Positions 63,626 to 64,000 of a stretch of DNA of 64,000 bases are shown here, piece after piece; the first letter of the stretch is position 1, and the number at the start of each line of letters is the position of its first letter. The stretch is from JABDIY01 sp963803875 (GTDB taxonomy: Bacteria > Actinomycetota > Acidimicrobiia > Acidimicrobiales > SZUA-35), in NCBI GenBank assembly GCA_963803875.1, contig CAWDOA010000008.1, positions 248,001 through 312,000 on the forward strand. Direction: 5' to 3'. The notes under the pieces were generated by a model, which ran no database searches, was not told the origin of the DNA, and worked only from the letters and a program-made list of their open reading frames with translations. A program made the translations under genes and the position numbers.

Positions 63626-64000
63626 ATGACGATCCCTACGCGAGACCAGATCCGAAGTGCGCCCAAGGTCCTGTTGCATGACCACCTCGACGGAGGCATG
63701 CGGCCCAGCACCGTGATCGAACTCGCCCAGGAGCAGGGATACACAGCTCTGCCGACCACCGACCCCGATGAGTTGGCGAGGTGGTTCACGCGCGGAGCGG
63801 ACCGCCGCAATCTCGTCCTCTACCTGGAGACCTTCGCTCATACGGTCGGTGTCACACAGACGCCAGACGGTCTGGCCCGCGCCGCGGCGGAGTGTGCAGA
63901 GGATCTCGCAGCTGACGGCGTGATCTATGCCGAGATCCGCTTCGCACCCGAGCTCCATACCCGGGCGGGCCTGACCCTCGACGAGGTCGTGGAGAGTGTG
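63626..64000 (+). CDS. add: adenosine deaminase, N-terminal part (runs off the window)
   Basis: 125 codons are present with no stop before the window ends. Reads KVLLHDHLDGGMRPSTVIELA, where HDHLDGG supplies the first two zinc histidines of adenosine deaminase; later DGVIYAEIRFAPELHT matches the family strand with the conserved RFAP. Converts adenosine to inosine. Opposite strand to the HAD gene; same direction as purK-upp-cdd. ATG 63626 is set by the TACCGT hexamer. Confidence 0.92.
   Translation, partial: MTIPTRDQIRSAPKVLLHDHLDGGMRPSTVIELAQEQGYTALPTTDPDELARWFTRGADRRNLVLYLETFAHTVGVTQTPDGLARAAAECAEDLAADGVIYAEIRFAPELHTRAGLTLDEVVESV

Noticed and set aside
1..64000. tRNA, rRNA, insertion sequence, prophage or integration site
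   Set aside because: No cloverleaf-like T-arm, rRNA stretch, transposase or integrase, or long direct repeats at gene ends were seen on reading both strands; a dedicated search was not possible.

Overview
The window comes from a high-GC actinobacterium, most probably an uncultured member of class Acidimicrobiia; this is inferred from gene content, not from a marker gene. The pointers are NucS (mismatch repair of actinobacteria lacking MutS/MutL), mycothiol S-conjugate amidase Mca, the ImuA'-ImuB-DnaE2 mutasome with an actinobacterial SOS box, CofC of F420 synthesis, an Rv0909/MT0933-type antitoxin homologue and a 180-kDa NAD-glutamate dehydrogenase. There are no rRNA or tRNA genes, insertion sequences, phage genes or CRISPR arrays that I can see. 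It looks like ordinary chromosome with short operons.

Layout. 1-10 kb: 3' end of ettA (frameshifted), ABC1 kinase, cysQ, a Lys-rich protein with a PARP-like zinc finger divergent from nucS, VanW protein, geranylgeranyl-reductase-like flavoprotein, ECF sigma/anti-sigma pair, acyl-CoA synthetase. 10-18 kb: SDR dehydrogenase, small protein, HELGH metalloprotease, antitoxin homologue, HerA-like ATPase, AspT-type transporter. 18-30 kb: giant gdh, nuclease, SCP2-like protein with mca, NfeD-SPFH pair, tandem PhoU/RCK_C proteins with an MgtE/SLC41 Mg transporter. 30-37 kb: PEBP-like lipoprotein, two Nudix enzymes, dnaE2, folE. 37-42 kb: larE-larB-larC for the nickel-pincer cofactor, alcohol dehydrogenase, aldo/keto reductase. 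42-49 kb: a shattered serpin gene, 2-hydroxyacid dehydrogenase, imuA'-imuB, a TSP3-repeat surface protein, GHMP kinase, stand-alone Nfu-N protein. 49-57 kb: paralogous lipoproteins, rnhB, PIG-L deacetylase with cofC, gpsA. 57-64 kb: Gfo/Idh oxidoreductase, Nudix, Tat-exported amidohydrolase, then nucleotide genes purK-upp-cdd, a HAD phosphatase and the start of add.

Two signals run through the window. First, about 20 genes have a TANNNT hexamer 6-8 nt before an ATG/GTG, the signature of leaderless transcription; this also fixes several start codons (mca, purK, rnhB, the AspT transporter, cysQ). Second, eight loci contain frameshifts, nearly all in the +1 direction: seven in one serpin gene and one or two in each of seven others. 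This may be residual sequencing error, real decay, or both.

DNA maintenance is well represented: nucS, rnhB, and the SOS-controlled dnaE2 and imuA'-imuB. dnaE2 and imuA' carry the identical 14-bp palindrome abutting their -10 hexamers, so LexA should silence both. dnaE2 also carries an in-frame insertion rich in small palindromes.
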